Shown: positions 10,809 through 19,930, counted from the first letter of the stretch. The stretch: 64,000 nt of DNA from Pseudodesulfovibrio sp. (GCA_016744135.1 JADGEX010000001.1:1189029-1253028); one strand, 5' to 3'. Translations and numbers: made by a program. The notes: generated by a model not told the origin, from the sequence alone.

Positions 10809-10840
10809 AAAAAAACCGTGATGTTCAACGCGGTTTTTTT
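10809..10840 (+). terminator. Rho-independent terminator after the small adhesin-like gene
   Basis: An A-rich arm ending in AAAAACCG pairs with CGGTTTTTTT across a ~13-base loop, giving a seven-T tail. It lies 30 bases after the stop codon and closes the adhesin transcription unit before the separate tolC-like gene. Confidence 0.75.
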
Positions 10841-11036
10841 CATGGAATACGCAATTTCCACTAATAAAAAAGCATGTTAGAATACATCGTGAAAAACGTT
10901 CTTTTCGATGCATAAAACCAGGGTGAAAACGGGAGATTTTCCCGGTCAAAACAGACTCTCAAAAAAGACCATAATATTTATATTTTCAAGTGGTTAGCAC
11001 ACACAATAAAGCTTGTGCCATTTTGCCCAAAACGTC
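10841..11036. other. Intergenic stretch before the tolC-like gene
   Basis: AT-rich non-coding DNA. The only structure I see is a small hairpin, CGGGA-N5-TCCCG, at 10930-10944. I recognise no riboswitch here. Confidence 0.5.
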
Positions 11037-11066
11037 TTGACACATATTTATAATTATGGCTATAAG
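11037..11066 (+). promoter_or_regulatory. Sigma-70 type promoter for the tolC-like gene
   Basis: A perfect -35 box TTGACA (11037-11042) and a -10 box TATAAG (11061-11066) are separated by 18 bases. The site is about 40 bases before the gene start, so the outer membrane factor can be made independently of the adhesin. Confidence 0.65.
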
Positions 11067-11108
11067 TCTACCAGTAAGTAGCTTAAATTCAATCACATGG
11101 GGTTTATC

Positions 11109-12446
11109 ATGAAAAAGATCGTTCTCGCGACTCTCCTTTTTTCCCTCCTTCTTTCCGTGCCGGCTTTCGCCCAAGCGGATGGAACGATGACACTGAAAGA
11201 CAGTGTCGTTGCGGCTGTCAAACAGCACCCGAAAATCAAGGCCATGTTGTATAACAGAGACGCCGTATCCAAGGCGCAACTGTCTGCACTGGGCCGTTTC
11301 TTCCCGTCTCTGGACTTGCAAGCTGAAGCTGGTTGGCAGGAATACAGCAGTGCTGTTACCCGTGCCACCAATGTGGACAGACATACCCGCACTCCCACAG
11401 ACATGACCGCAACTGTTACTCAGCCGATCTTTGACGGTTTTGATCGTTGGAGCGACTACAAGCGTGAAGGCGCCCGCATGACTTCCGCTGAAGGCCGTTT
11501 GGTTGATAATGTGGAAACCGTTGCTCTGGACGCCATCCGCGCCCATGTCGACGTGGTCCGCATCCGTAAGCTTGTTGCTCTGGCCGGTGAAAACATCACC
11601 GCTCACCAACAGTTGCTTGATTCTATCACCGAACGTGTTGAAGGTGGAGCCGGTAACAAGGCCGATGAAATGCAGGCTAAGGGCCGTGTTGCCCGCGCCG
11701 AGACCACTCTCGTCACCTACATCGGTGACCTTCGCTCTTCAGAGGCAGAATACGCCCGTACAGTTGGCGTCACTCCCAAAGAACTCGGCGATCCCGAATA
11801 CAACCCCGAATATATCCCCGGCACAGCTGAACAGATTCTCGATGTTACTCTGGACAACAACCCCAAGATCGCAGTGTTCAAGGCTGAGATCGAAGTGGCT
11901 GAACGTACAGTTGGTGTCCTCGAATCCACCATGTACCCAGAAATTGATGTTTACTACGCACACCGCAACACGGATGACCTCGACGGTTCGGACTCTTGGG
12001 TTCAGGACGACAAGGCAATGCTCCGTGCGAACTGGAATCTCTTCAACGGCCTCAGCGATTACAACGATGTTCGCACCGCAACCGCCCGCGTCCGTGAAGC
12101 CCAGTCCAATTTGCAAGACACTACCGATGACTTGATCCGTCAGGTTGCATCAGCTTGGGCCGAATACGAATCCAGCATCGGTCAGATCGAAAAGTACCAA
12201 GAAGCTCTCCAGTACAGCTTGGAGTCCTTGGACATGTATCTCATGCAATTCAATGTCGGTCAGCGCTCACTCTTGGACGTGCTTGATGCGACCAACGAAG
12301 TCTTCAGCAACAAGGTGCAGCTTGAAACTGCTACCAGCAACCGCAACTTCACCCTGTACAAATTCCTGGCCCTCGAAGGCCAGCTCATGAAGACTCTGGA
12401 AGTAGCTTCCAACACCTACGAAGAACTTCCTGCTACTGAACAGTAA
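11109..12446 (+). CDS. TolC-family outer membrane factor of the type I system
   Basis: The 445-residue protein starts with a Lys-Lys n-region, a Leu-rich core and an AFA-Q cleavage site, a clear Sec signal. Two long TolC-like helical hairpin repeats follow, rich in Ala/Glu/Gln/Asn, with typical late segments (RANWNLFNGLSD; NVGQRSLLDVLDA). The length is normal for TolC/LapE/AggA types. I chose the second in-frame ATG because a GGGG ribosome site lies before it and the signal peptide starts cleanly; the first ATG is at 11097. It should form the outer membrane channel for the ABC/HlyD pair encoded at 15.8-19.7 kb and export the adhesins. Confidence 0.93.
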   Translation: MKKIVLATLLFSLLLSVPAFAQADGTMTLKDSVVAAVKQHPKIKAMLYNRDAVSKAQLSALGRFFPSLDLQAEAGWQEYSSAVTRATNVDRHTRTPTDMTATVTQPIFDGFDRWSDYKREGARMTSAEGRLVDNVETVALDAIRAHVDVVRIRKLVALAGENITAHQQLLDSITERVEGGAGNKADEMQAKGRVARAETTLVTYIGDLRSSEAEYARTVGVTPKELGDPEYNPEYIPGTAEQILDVTLDNNPKIAVFKAEIEVAERTVGVLESTMYPEIDVYYAHRNTDDLDGSDSWVQDDKAMLRANWNLFNGLSDYNDVRTATARVREAQSNLQDTTDDLIRQVASAWAEYESSIGQIEKYQEALQYSLESLDMYLMQFNVGQRSLLDVLDATNEVFSNKVQLETATSNRNFTLYKFLALEGQLMKTLEVASNTYEELPATEQ

Positions 12447-12470
12447 GCGACTTACACGCGAGAACTTCAA

Positions 12471-12500
12471 GGGGCGCAGCCTGCAGGCTGCGCCCCTTTT
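12471..12500 (+). terminator. Rho-independent terminator after the tolC-like gene
   Basis: Perfect 11-bp arms GGGGCGCAGCC and GGCTGCGCCCC enclose a TGCA loop and are followed by TTTT, 24 bases after the stop codon. Confidence 0.92.
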
Positions 12501-12857
12501 GCGTGGCCAATATATTGGCAAGACTCTTAGCCTTTCTAACTCATACTTCACAACATCAGCACTCGTTCAAGACGCCATAATTTAGAAAGACAAGCCCACA
12601 TCCTCTATAATTATCCCAAGCCTCCAGCACACTCCACGGCTCAACACTCATCCCAAACAAATGCCCTCGCAAACAAGCCTCAGTAGGAACTGTTTGTGAC
12701 TAGGAAATTCATTCGCGTTCCAAATATAATTATGGAGACAAAATTCAAGGTACCGTCAAAGGTAGAAATAGCCTGGACATCAATCACGACGATTAACAAC
12801 AGACAGTAACTCAATCCCATGAAGTAAAACAGACTGTCCTCTTCAACCTCCAAAGAC
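12501..12857. other. Non-coding stretch between convergent genes
   Basis: About 360 bases between two terminators without a credible gene. It contains a perfect 14-base palindrome, GCCAATATATTGGC, at 12506-12519. The rest is AT-rich with stops in most frames. A 70-codon minus-strand frame here overlaps a terminator and looks random. Confidence 0.6.
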
Positions 12858-12889
12858 AAAGGCCTCGGCGAAGTATCGCCGAGGCCTTT
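12858..12889 (-). terminator. Terminator of the secretion/LapG operon
   Basis: The 13-bp arms AAAGGCCTCGGCG and CGCCGAGGCCTTT pair perfectly around a six-base loop. The hairpin sits 20 bases past the stop of the last minus-strand gene. Confidence 0.88.
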
Positions 12890-12908
12890 CAACCAGATGG
12901 ATTATTTT

Positions 12909-15011
12909 CTAGTCCCTAGGGGCTAACAACTTTTCTGCAACAGGAGTCTTGACGACTTCGGCAAGAGCCTGAACCACAGAGCTGTCAAACTTCGTCGACT
13001 CGCTGGAGAGGATAGCCAAAGCCTGCTCCGGCTCTTTCGCTCCACGGTAAGACCTTGGTCGGATCATGGCGCAGAATACGTTCAACACAGACAGAATACG
13101 AGCAAGCATAATGGTTTCATCGCCCATAATTTTCTTAGGATAGCCGGAGCCATCCATACGCTCGTTCATCTGATAAATAGCCAGAAGCACACCTTCGTCG
13201 ATGTCGATATCTTTGAGAATACGATAGGCGTGTTCGACATGCTCTTCCATAGTCACCATTTCCTCGTCGGTAAGCTTGCCCGGCTTGGTCAAAATCTCAT
13301 TAGGTACGAACATCTTACCTATCTGCGACAGATTGGCCGCAGTCTCGATTTCAGCAACGTCCATTTCCGACATGTGCATATACTTAGCTACTTCCACAGA
13401 CAACCCTGCCAAGAGCTTGGTATGCCCACCGAGGTACGGATCAGCTGCCTCAATAGTGCTTCCCAACGCTTCCATGGCACTCTTGATCAGACGCTTATTC
13501 TGCTCTTGCGCTGCCACGAATTCGGTGATGTCTCGATAAACTTCGACCAAACCAGCACACGACCCGCTGCTATCACAATAGGGAGATTTTGATATCTGAA
13601 ACTGATGTCGTTGAGAACGCAGGAAAATCGGCTCGTTGATTGTCTCCTTACGGTTTTCCCGCATGGCAATCTGATCAATGGACTCCAACCGCTTGGCGGT
13701 ATCAAAACCAAATACAGCAGCGGCATCCATACCAATCAATTCATCACGAGTTCGCCCAACAGCAGTGGCAAAGGCATCGTTAACATACGTATACCGTCCC
13801 ACACCGTCCTTGAGTGTAATAAACTCGTCAATATTGGCATTAATAGAATCAATGAACCGCTTTTGGTCATCTATCTGTGTTGCCAAAGCCTTAAATTCCT
13901 TGGCTATACGTTGACTCTGCACGCCAGTAAGAATCCACCATGCCAACCCTGCCACAAGAAAGGCAGTCAGAATACCCAACCCGGCCACGATGTACACGGT
14001 CCGTGTAAAATCATGAATCGGAGTGACTGCATCATCATAATCAATTTCCTGAATCAACCACCACTCAGGGCCAGGAACCCGCACACCCAGTGAATAAACT
14101 TTCTGTTCACTGTCTCCAATGCTCATCCTTGCCTCAAAGGGGATATTACCCTTCGGTCCAAAGTCGATCTGCGTCGAGACTTCCTCAAATCCTTCGGAAC
14201 TCCATGGAGTGGCTTCCTTGTATCTATCACCGTCTTTTTGCATCAAACGCGTCTTCTGCCCCTTTGCAGCCAGAGCAGAGTTCGACAACAATTCGGTAAT
14301 CTTGCCGGAAACAAGTCGTGTCATCATCAGGACACCAACGGCTCCGTCCTGCGGTCCCTCATCGGTCCCACCCACGGCATCCGGCGGATAAATAGGAACA
14401 TACACGTCCATTTCCACACCCCGGACCGTCTTCCTGAGCGGAGAATATTGTGGACTATTTTCAAAGACAGCAGCCTTAGCTGATGCAGTCTGCAGGTCAT
14501 CCATCGGTGGTAAATGACCATCAGTGGCGATATAAGCTTCACCACTCTTGCTCAAAATACGTGCATTGACGAATCCGGCATAAGTGGAAAACTCCCTGAG
14601 CATATTTTCCATCATGGGCAACTGTTCAGCCAAAACAGCGCCCTCACTTTCAACATCTTCTTCGGAGTGAATTGTTCCGAAAAGAGCTGAAAGATCCCCG
14701 TCAAAATCTTCAATCTCAGCGGCATAGAGCCGGAAAAGATCGGATTTGATCAGCCGGTCACCATGGTGGGATAAATTGCCAAGAAATGTGCCGACAACCT
14801 CCCCCCTGACATGGGTCAAAATTTCGAACCGTTTTTGCAGGTTCTCCAGTACTCCAACTTCCTTGTCTTTGACCGCTTTGTTGGCAAGAAGCAGGATGCC
14901 TACTGAAATGACCAGAACAAAAGCCAGGACAACGCCGATCTTGACGCCTTGCCCGGCTCCCCCAATGGACTTGGGGACCTCTGACGCGTTTTGTGCATTG
15001 TGTTCAGCCAT
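12909..15011 (-). CDS. Membrane Cache-PAS protein with a degenerate HD-GYP domain
   Basis: A 700-residue protein. An N-terminal membrane helix (~24-45) precedes a ~270-residue periplasmic Cache-like domain. A second helix (~325-350), a PAS domain (~375-490) and a C-terminal HD-GYP-like domain (~527-690) follow. The HD-GYP fold is plain (KPGKLTDEE, DGSGYPKKI, ARILSVL), but the metal-binding residues are lost. The HD of LHDIGK is Ser-Gln (562-563), HHER is Gln-Met-Asn-Glu (614-617) and DVFDA is Asn-Val-Phe-Cys-Ala. It should be unable to hydrolyse cyclic di-GMP and may act as a receptor or scaffold. I chose the ATG after GGAGAATTGACT. It is the last gene of the ABC-HlyD-LapG operon, 52 bases after the protease gene. 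That is where Pseudomonas has LapD, so a LapD-like job is inferred. Confidence 0.85.
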   Translation of the reverse strand: MAEHNAQNASEVPKSIGGAGQGVKIGVVLAFVLVISVGILLLANKAVKDKEVGVLENLQKRFEILTHVRGEVVGTFLGNLSHHGDRLIKSDLFRLYAAEIEDFDGDLSALFGTIHSEEDVESEGAVLAEQLPMMENMLREFSTYAGFVNARILSKSGEAYIATDGHLPPMDDLQTASAKAAVFENSPQYSPLRKTVRGVEMDVYVPIYPPDAVGGTDEGPQDGAVGVLMMTRLVSGKITELLSNSALAAKGQKTRLMQKDGDRYKEATPWSSEGFEEVSTQIDFGPKGNIPFEARMSIGDSEQKVYSLGVRVPGPEWWLIQEIDYDDAVTPIHDFTRTVYIVAGLGILTAFLVAGLAWWILTGVQSQRIAKEFKALATQIDDQKRFIDSINANIDEFITLKDGVGRYTYVNDAFATAVGRTRDELIGMDAAAVFGFDTAKRLESIDQIAMRENRKETINEPIFLRSQRHQFQISKSPYCDSSGSCAGLVEVYRDITEFVAAQEQNKRLIKSAMEALGSTIEAADPYLGGHTKLLAGLSVEVAKYMHMSEMDVAEIETAANLSQIGKMFVPNEILTKPGKLTDEEMVTMEEHVEHAYRILKDIDIDEGVLLAIYQMNERMDGSGYPKKIMGDETIMLARILSVLNVFCAMIRPRSYRGAKEPEQALAILSSESTKFDSSVVQALAEVVKTPVAEKLLAPRD

Positions 15012-15063
15012 AGTCAATTCTCCATCTGGTTTATGGTGTCGCCCTCCCGCGGGAAGGCGTGCC

Positions 15064-15765
15064 TTACTTTTTCGTCTTCGTATATGTGGACTTCTTCTTG
15101 GGAGCCACGTGCATCCACCTGAACTTCTCGTTCACGGAGTATTGCGGAATATAATGCTTATATTTCGTATGTGACAAAACCATAACGGTCTGATTGTCGA
15201 GAATAAAAATATCGTTATCGGTGTATACCGCCAAGACCGCATGCCCTATGCCACGAATCGCATCCTTAACCGCCACTATACGCATTTGATCCTGCGAAAA
15301 GCCAACTTCTTGAAGGGCATAAAACTTGGCAATCGAATAGTCTTCGCAATCACCTGATTTTCTCAGGAATTCCCATGGGGTCGCCCAATATTCACTGACC
15401 CCCCAATTAGCCTTGTCCAAACGATACGGCCATTTATTGAAAAACTTGGTCACAGCCTTAAGCTTTTCCTTATTAGGTTTACCCTTGATCTGTGACTTGA
15501 GCGCGTACCATCCTGATTTTGATGGATGATTAGCCGTCTTGGAATCTTGGAAATATCCTTTCCACGCCTGCATTTTGGTCACCACACGGGACCACTTGGG
15601 CAATTTCTGAATTTTCCCCTTGAATTCCATGGTTCCCAGCAACCGGGGCTGCTTTTGCTTTTTGGCCGCTGCCGACGCAGTGGGGGCCATTCCAAGGACT
15701 ACAACGATGAAGACCGCACACAGTGCGGTCATAGTCATCGTATGTCTCCCCAGAATAAAACGCAT
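15064..15765 (-). CDS. LapG-like periplasmic transglutaminase-type cysteine protease
   Basis: A 233-residue protein with an N-terminal hydrophobic signal ending ASA-A, placing it in the periplasm. It matches the bacterial transglutaminase-like cysteine proteinase family. The catalytic Cys140 is in SGDCEDYS, His175 in GIGHAVLAV and Asp190 in ILDNQ, with the usual order and spacing. LapG of Pseudomonas, from this family, cuts the N-terminus of the giant adhesin LapA and releases it. This gene sits 7 bases after hlyD and before the degenerate HD-GYP gene. An alternative ATG at 15738 has a better ribosome site (GGGGAGA) but loses the charged start of the signal peptide. The cleavage target, the adhesin N-terminus, is outside the window. 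Confidence 0.9.
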   Translation of the reverse strand: MRFILGRHTMTMTALCAVFIVVVLGMAPTASAAAKKQKQPRLLGTMEFKGKIQKLPKWSRVVTKMQAWKGYFQDSKTANHPSKSGWYALKSQIKGKPNKEKLKAVTKFFNKWPYRLDKANWGVSEYWATPWEFLRKSGDCEDYSIAKFYALQEVGFSQDQMRIVAVKDAIRGIGHAVLAVYTDNDIFILDNQTVMVLSHTKYKHYIPQYSVNEKFRWMHVAPKKKSTYTKTKK

Positions 15766-15772
15766 GAGGCAA

Positions 15773-17101
15773 TCAACGCTCCCTAAGTGCGTTCTGCTTT
15801 GCCTTAAGAATCGGTTTCAGGAGATAATCCAGCACCGATTTTTTACCGGTAAGGACGTCCACTCCAGCGGTCATGCCCGGAATAATGGGCAATCTTTGTC
15901 CCCGATACACAATGGCATTCTGCTTGGTACGCACTTTAACAAGATAATGATTTTCACCTTTCTCATCTTCAATGGTATCCGCACTGATATTTTCGACAGT
16001 TCCCTCAAGTCCTCCATAAATAGAAAAATCGTAAGCCGTAATCTTGACCTGAGCTTTCTGACCCGGATGCAAAAACGCGATATCTGAAGGCTTGATTTCC
16101 GCCTCAACCAACAAAGTATCGTCCAAAGGCACTACTTCCATAATGGATTCACCAGGACGAATAACACCACCGAGCGTATTAGACATGATGTGCTTAACGA
16201 TACCTCTAACCGGTGAACGAACATCTGTCCGAGTAACCCGGTCACCACCAGAACTCAGATTCTCAGTTATGGAATTCAATTCAAGCCGCCGTTCGTTAAT
16301 TTCTTCCAACGCCTGGCTCCGAAACTCTGCCTTGCGTTGCTCAACCCTACCAAGCGCCTCCTTGGCAGCCCGCTTGACGCGAGGAATACCCAAGGCCAAA
16401 GCCTCGACATCACCCCGAAGTTCGACAACGCGCTGTTCCAAAGCCAAATAATCCAACTCCGAATGAATCTGTTTTTCCACAAGAGGCTTGGCGATATTAC
16501 GCTGTTTGAGAGCGACTTCCAAGCTACGCTGAAGTTGCCGTTTACGACCAGCCATTTCACTCACTTCCTGCTGTTTCTGTTCATACTGATCTTGCAGAAG
16601 GCTCAATTCAATCTTCAACTGCTGTTGCTGTGCCCTGGAAATTCTGAGTTGATCATTCACCAACTGCGGAGCTTCTTTTTTCAATTCATCATCAAAAACA
16701 GGGTCCCTGTCTTCGACCTCGGCAACCAATCGGGCGATAGCCGCCCGATGCTCCATTGCCTTGGCAAATGCATCGCGATAATAACTGGCAGCCTGCTCGT
16801 TATGCAGGCGGCAAAGTATGTCCCCTTTGTCGACGGTCTGTCCTTCATGCACATACAATTCACTCAGAATACCACCTTCGAGGTTCTGAATTTCCTGAAT
16901 ACGCTGAGACGGAATAACCCGACCAAAACCGCGAGTGACTTCATCGAGAACTGCCAATTTAGCCCAGACGACAAAAATAATGATCAACAACAATATGGAC
17001 GTGGACATGATGTAGGCGAACCGACGACCTTTACCATACATGGCCTGGTCCACCTCACTCATGAACAGGAGTACTTCTCTTTCATCTTTATGCTTGCTCA
17101 T
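15773..17101 (-). CDS. HlyD-family periplasmic adaptor of the type I system
   Basis: The 442-residue protein has a cytoplasmic N-terminus, one membrane helix (~24-45), a split lipoyl/barrel-sandwich region and a long coiled coil rich in Gln/Glu/Leu (~130-290). The C-terminal beta-barrel carries VRSPVRGIVK and PGMTAGVDVLTGKKSVLDYLL, the typical HlyD/LapC ending. I moved the start 26 codons inward to an ATG preceded by GAGG, only 7 bases after the ABC gene stop; the longer frame would overlap that gene. It links the inner membrane ABC transporter to the TolC-like channel. Confidence 0.93.
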   Translation of the reverse strand: MSKHKDEREVLLFMSEVDQAMYGKGRRFAYIMSTSILLLIIIFVVWAKLAVLDEVTRGFGRVIPSQRIQEIQNLEGGILSELYVHEGQTVDKGDILCRLHNEQAASYYRDAFAKAMEHRAAIARLVAEVEDRDPVFDDELKKEAPQLVNDQLRISRAQQQQLKIELSLLQDQYEQKQQEVSEMAGRKRQLQRSLEVALKQRNIAKPLVEKQIHSELDYLALEQRVVELRGDVEALALGIPRVKRAAKEALGRVEQRKAEFRSQALEEINERRLELNSITENLSSGGDRVTRTDVRSPVRGIVKHIMSNTLGGVIRPGESIMEVVPLDDTLLVEAEIKPSDIAFLHPGQKAQVKITAYDFSIYGGLEGTVENISADTIEDEKGENHYLVKVRTKQNAIVYRGQRLPIIPGMTAGVDVLTGKKSVLDYLLKPILKAKQNALRER

Positions 17102-17108
17102 GACGACC

Positions 17109-19688
17109 TCAGAGGGAAACCTTGATTTTACCGGACTTAAGTCCATCCAATACGGCCTGTTTCGGCCCGTCCACAACAATTTTTCCCCGGTCCATGATGA
17201 CTAACCGATCAATGAGATCAAGCATAGAATGACGGTGGGTAATTACGATAAGCGTCTTGTCTTCGACAAACGATCTGAGTCGCTCCTTGAGTCTGAATTC
17301 CGACTGATTATCCATGTTGCTCGACGGCTCATCCATAATCAGGATTTCCGGGTCGGGCAAAACGGCGCGGGCAATGGTTACAGCCTGTCGTTGACCGCCG
17401 GACAGGGATGTTCCCCGCTCTCCGACCATCATACCAAACCCGGCTGGGTGATCCCGAACAAAATCATTCACCCCAGAAATTTCAGCCGCGTAATTAATGG
17501 ACTGATCATCTGCCTCAGGCAGACCGAAAGCAATGTTATCTTTCAACGTCCCATAAAAAAGCAAACTATCCTGAGAGATATACCCCACTTTCCTGCGAAG
17601 GTCGGCCACGTCCATCTGACGCAAATCAATATCACCAACCTGTACAGACCCTTCAACGGGTTGATACAGCCCGACGCACAATTTACCAAGGGTAGTTTTT
17701 CCAGCTCCGGTCCGACCGACGATACCGACCTTTTCACCCGGAGAAAGCTTGATATTGACATCATGCAAAACAGCCTTGTCCGTCCCCGGATAGCTGAATG
17801 AAACGCCAGTCATGGTTATGGAAGGTTCAATGGTACCATAATGGAACGTTTCCTTTTCATCGGGACGTTCGCTGGGCATTTCCATAAGCATATCCAAAGC
17901 GTTCAGCGCCATCCTGGATTGCTGGAAACGGGAAAGCAAACCGGCAACCGCACTCAACGGTGCCATGGCCCGACCCGACAGGATATTGCAGGCGATCAAC
18001 CCACCCACAGTCAGCTCTCCTTTTGAAATAAGGAACACGCCGATAATTACCACTGCCACCGAAACCATCTGGGTAATAAAAACCGAGAAGGAAATGGAAA
18101 TGTTGGCCATGATCTTAGCGCGGCTGTTGGACATGGCAGACATACCCACCACGCTCTCCCACCGAGCCTGCATACGACCTTCGGCCATACTCGTCTTGAT
18201 GGTTTCAAGCCCCTGTACAATTTCAAACAGAAGCGCATGTTTCTGTGTTGATTCCTTATAATGACTCTCAATGATACGCTGGAAAGGAATCTGAAGGAAC
18301 AGCCCCACCAAAATGACCACCGGAACCGCTATGAAAATCGGATAAGCGATTGGACCGCCGATGAAGTGAATGACAAAAATAAACAAAAACAGAAATGGCA
18401 GGTCGATAAGCGCAACCAACGATGACGACCCAAAAAACTCACGCAATGACTCAAACTCACGGATATTATTGGCCACGGCTCCTGCGGATTCCGGCATATG
18501 ATCAAGGCGGGCGGACATGAGATGGTTCATAATCCGACTGCCAATAATGACATCCGCATTGCGACCAGCCACATCAACGAAATAACTGCGCAAATTCTTC
18601 AGCAAGAAATCAAAGATGTAAGCAATGGCAATACCTATGGCCAATGCCCACAATGTTTCCATTGCATTGTTCGGAATAACACGGTCATAGACGTTCATCA
18701 CAAAAAGCGGCGAGGCTACAATGATGATATTCGTCATGATGGACGCGCCAACAACGTGTTTATAGATAGGCCAGAAACGACCAAGGACACCCCAGAACCA
18801 TCGCTTGGTCTTGAGAAGTTTCAACCCCGACACACGCTTATCAAGTTTGGAATTACGATGACAGAATATGGCATAACCAGTGTATTCTTCTTCCAATTTC
18901 TCAAGCGGCATTTCGGTCTCGGCCATACCGTGGCCAGGAATCACGACACGAGCGACCTTGTCCGTCGTCTCCACAAGCACGCAGGCATTGCCACCACGAA
19001 GAAGCAGGATACACGGAAGAATCAGTCGAGTAATAGTCCGCAACTTCTCACGATAAACAGTCTTTGCCCGAATGCCGATGCGATCTGCGGACCGAACAAT
19101 GGACGCGGCTGTAATGACGCCTTCCTGTTGCGGGATACCAGCCTTGAGCGTGGCCGAGGAAACCGGCTTACCAAGCAATCGACTTATGATGGAAAGACAA
19201 ATTACAAGCGGCGGCTGAAAATCAATATCCTTTGGCGACAATCTTTCATCAGTCTCGACTTTGATTGGCACCGGCTGACCAGGCATGGGCATACCACCGG
19301 GCATGGGCTGTCCGGGTTGTCCAGGCTGTCCGGGTTGACCAGGCTGCTGCGGTTGACCTGGCATAGGCTGCCCTTGCTGCTGTGGTTGTTGCGGTTGTCC
19401 GGGCTGCTGCGGTTGCTGAGGTTGTCCTCCAGACGCTTGAGCAGTTGACGTGCCCGCGGCCGCAACGGGGCTTTCCCCCTTTCCGGGAGCTGTCCCCACA
19501 GGCTTGGTATCCAATTGGGAGGGCTTGGCCGCCGGCTTGCTTTTGGCTTGCTTGCCAGTTGGAGGCACGGAACCCGATTTGGAAGATGTAGCAGAGGCAC
19601 TTCCAGCCGGCGCCGTTGGAGATGAAGCTCCATCAGTCCGTGTTGGCTTGGAACCATTCTTTAACGCTGATTTTTTATCAACAGACAT
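17109..19688 (-). CDS. Type I secretion ABC transporter with C39-like domain and long Pro/Gln-rich N-terminus
   Basis: The 859-residue fused permease/ATPase has four parts. Residues 1-155 are a low-complexity extension, first Ser/Ala/Lys/Pro-rich and then (88-141) made of Q-P and G-Q-P units. A peptidase-C39-like domain (~155-280) lacks an obvious catalytic Cys-His pair, as in HlyB/LapB transporters of RTX adhesins. Six membrane helices (~310-580) follow, then the ATPase with Walker A GRTGAGKTT, signature LSGGQRQ, Walker B ILIMDEPSSNMD and switch His in ITHRHS. I chose the inner ATG at 19688 because a consensus -35 box at 19795 would leave almost no leader for the ATG at 19751. It is the first gene of the operon ABC-HlyD-LapG-HD-GYP and should export the giant adhesin and its small relative. 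Confidence 0.93.
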   Translation of the reverse strand: MSVDKKSALKNGSKPTRTDGASSPTAPAGSASATSSKSGSVPPTGKQAKSKPAAKPSQLDTKPVGTAPGKGESPVAAAGTSTAQASGGQPQQPQQPGQPQQPQQQGQPMPGQPQQPGQPGQPGQPGQPMPGGMPMPGQPVPIKVETDERLSPKDIDFQPPLVICLSIISRLLGKPVSSATLKAGIPQQEGVITAASIVRSADRIGIRAKTVYREKLRTITRLILPCILLLRGGNACVLVETTDKVARVVIPGHGMAETEMPLEKLEEEYTGYAIFCHRNSKLDKRVSGLKLLKTKRWFWGVLGRFWPIYKHVVGASIMTNIIIVASPLFVMNVYDRVIPNNAMETLWALAIGIAIAYIFDFLLKNLRSYFVDVAGRNADVIIGSRIMNHLMSARLDHMPESAGAVANNIREFESLREFFGSSSLVALIDLPFLFLFIFVIHFIGGPIAYPIFIAVPVVILVGLFLQIPFQRIIESHYKESTQKHALLFEIVQGLETIKTSMAEGRMQARWESVVGMSAMSNSRAKIMANISISFSVFITQMVSVAVVIIGVFLISKGELTVGGLIACNILSGRAMAPLSAVAGLLSRFQQSRMALNALDMLMEMPSERPDEKETFHYGTIEPSITMTGVSFSYPGTDKAVLHDVNIKLSPGEKVGIVGRTGAGKTTLGKLCVGLYQPVEGSVQVGDIDLRQMDVADLRRKVGYISQDSLLFYGTLKDNIAFGLPEADDQSINYAAEISGVNDFVRDHPAGFGMMVGERGTSLSGGQRQAVTIARAVLPDPEILIMDEPSSNMDNQSEFRLKERLRSFVEDKTLIVITHRHSMLDLIDRLVIMDRGKIVVDGPKQAVLDGLKSGKIKVSL
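19266..19427 (-). repeat. Low-complexity Gln-Pro-Gly coding repeat
   Basis: Codons 88-141 of the ABC transporter gene consist almost only of CAG/CAA, CCN and GGN, giving tandem QPQQP and GQP units interrupted by PMPG. Such DNA is prone to slippage, so the length may vary between strains. It lies in the cytoplasmic extension before the C39-like domain. Confidence 0.85.
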
Positions 19689-19769
19689 AAGTTTCGCTTG
19701 GAATAAAGTGAAAATAAAGGGATCTCCCCTACCACTGGCAGGGTCGTACATTTCTTACAGTATAGGTCT

Positions 19770-19800
19770 ATAATCTTTCCTCTGTGTGGATTTTTGTCAA
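19770..19800 (-). promoter_or_regulatory. Candidate promoter of the secretion/LapG operon
   Basis: The minus strand has a perfect TTGACA at 19800-19795. About 19-22 bases on lie AT-rich candidates for the -10 element (GATTAT/TATAGA). The spacing is not ideal, so the exact -10 is uncertain. Confidence 0.4.
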
Positions 19801-19930
19801 GGAGCAATTGAGATTATACAAGCTATCCCGATATGTTTGGGGTTTTCTCCCGACTTTTTCATAAGGGTACAGCTAGGACACATAAAACAAGCTCGAAAAG
19901 GGATGAAAACATGTAGACCTAACAGAGTGT

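Noticed and set aside
10841-11096. Cyclic di-GMP riboswitch before the tolC-like gene
   Set aside because: Considered because of the Lap-like context. None of the GEMM-I or GEMM-II conserved segments are present.
12680-12892. 70-codon minus-strand ORF upstream of the secretion operon terminator
   Set aside because: It overlaps the terminator hairpin and has no ribosome site or recognisable sequence.
12909-15011. Active cyclic di-GMP phosphodiesterase
   Set aside because: The HD pair and most of the other metal ligands of HD-GYP enzymes are substituted, so enzymatic activity is not expected.
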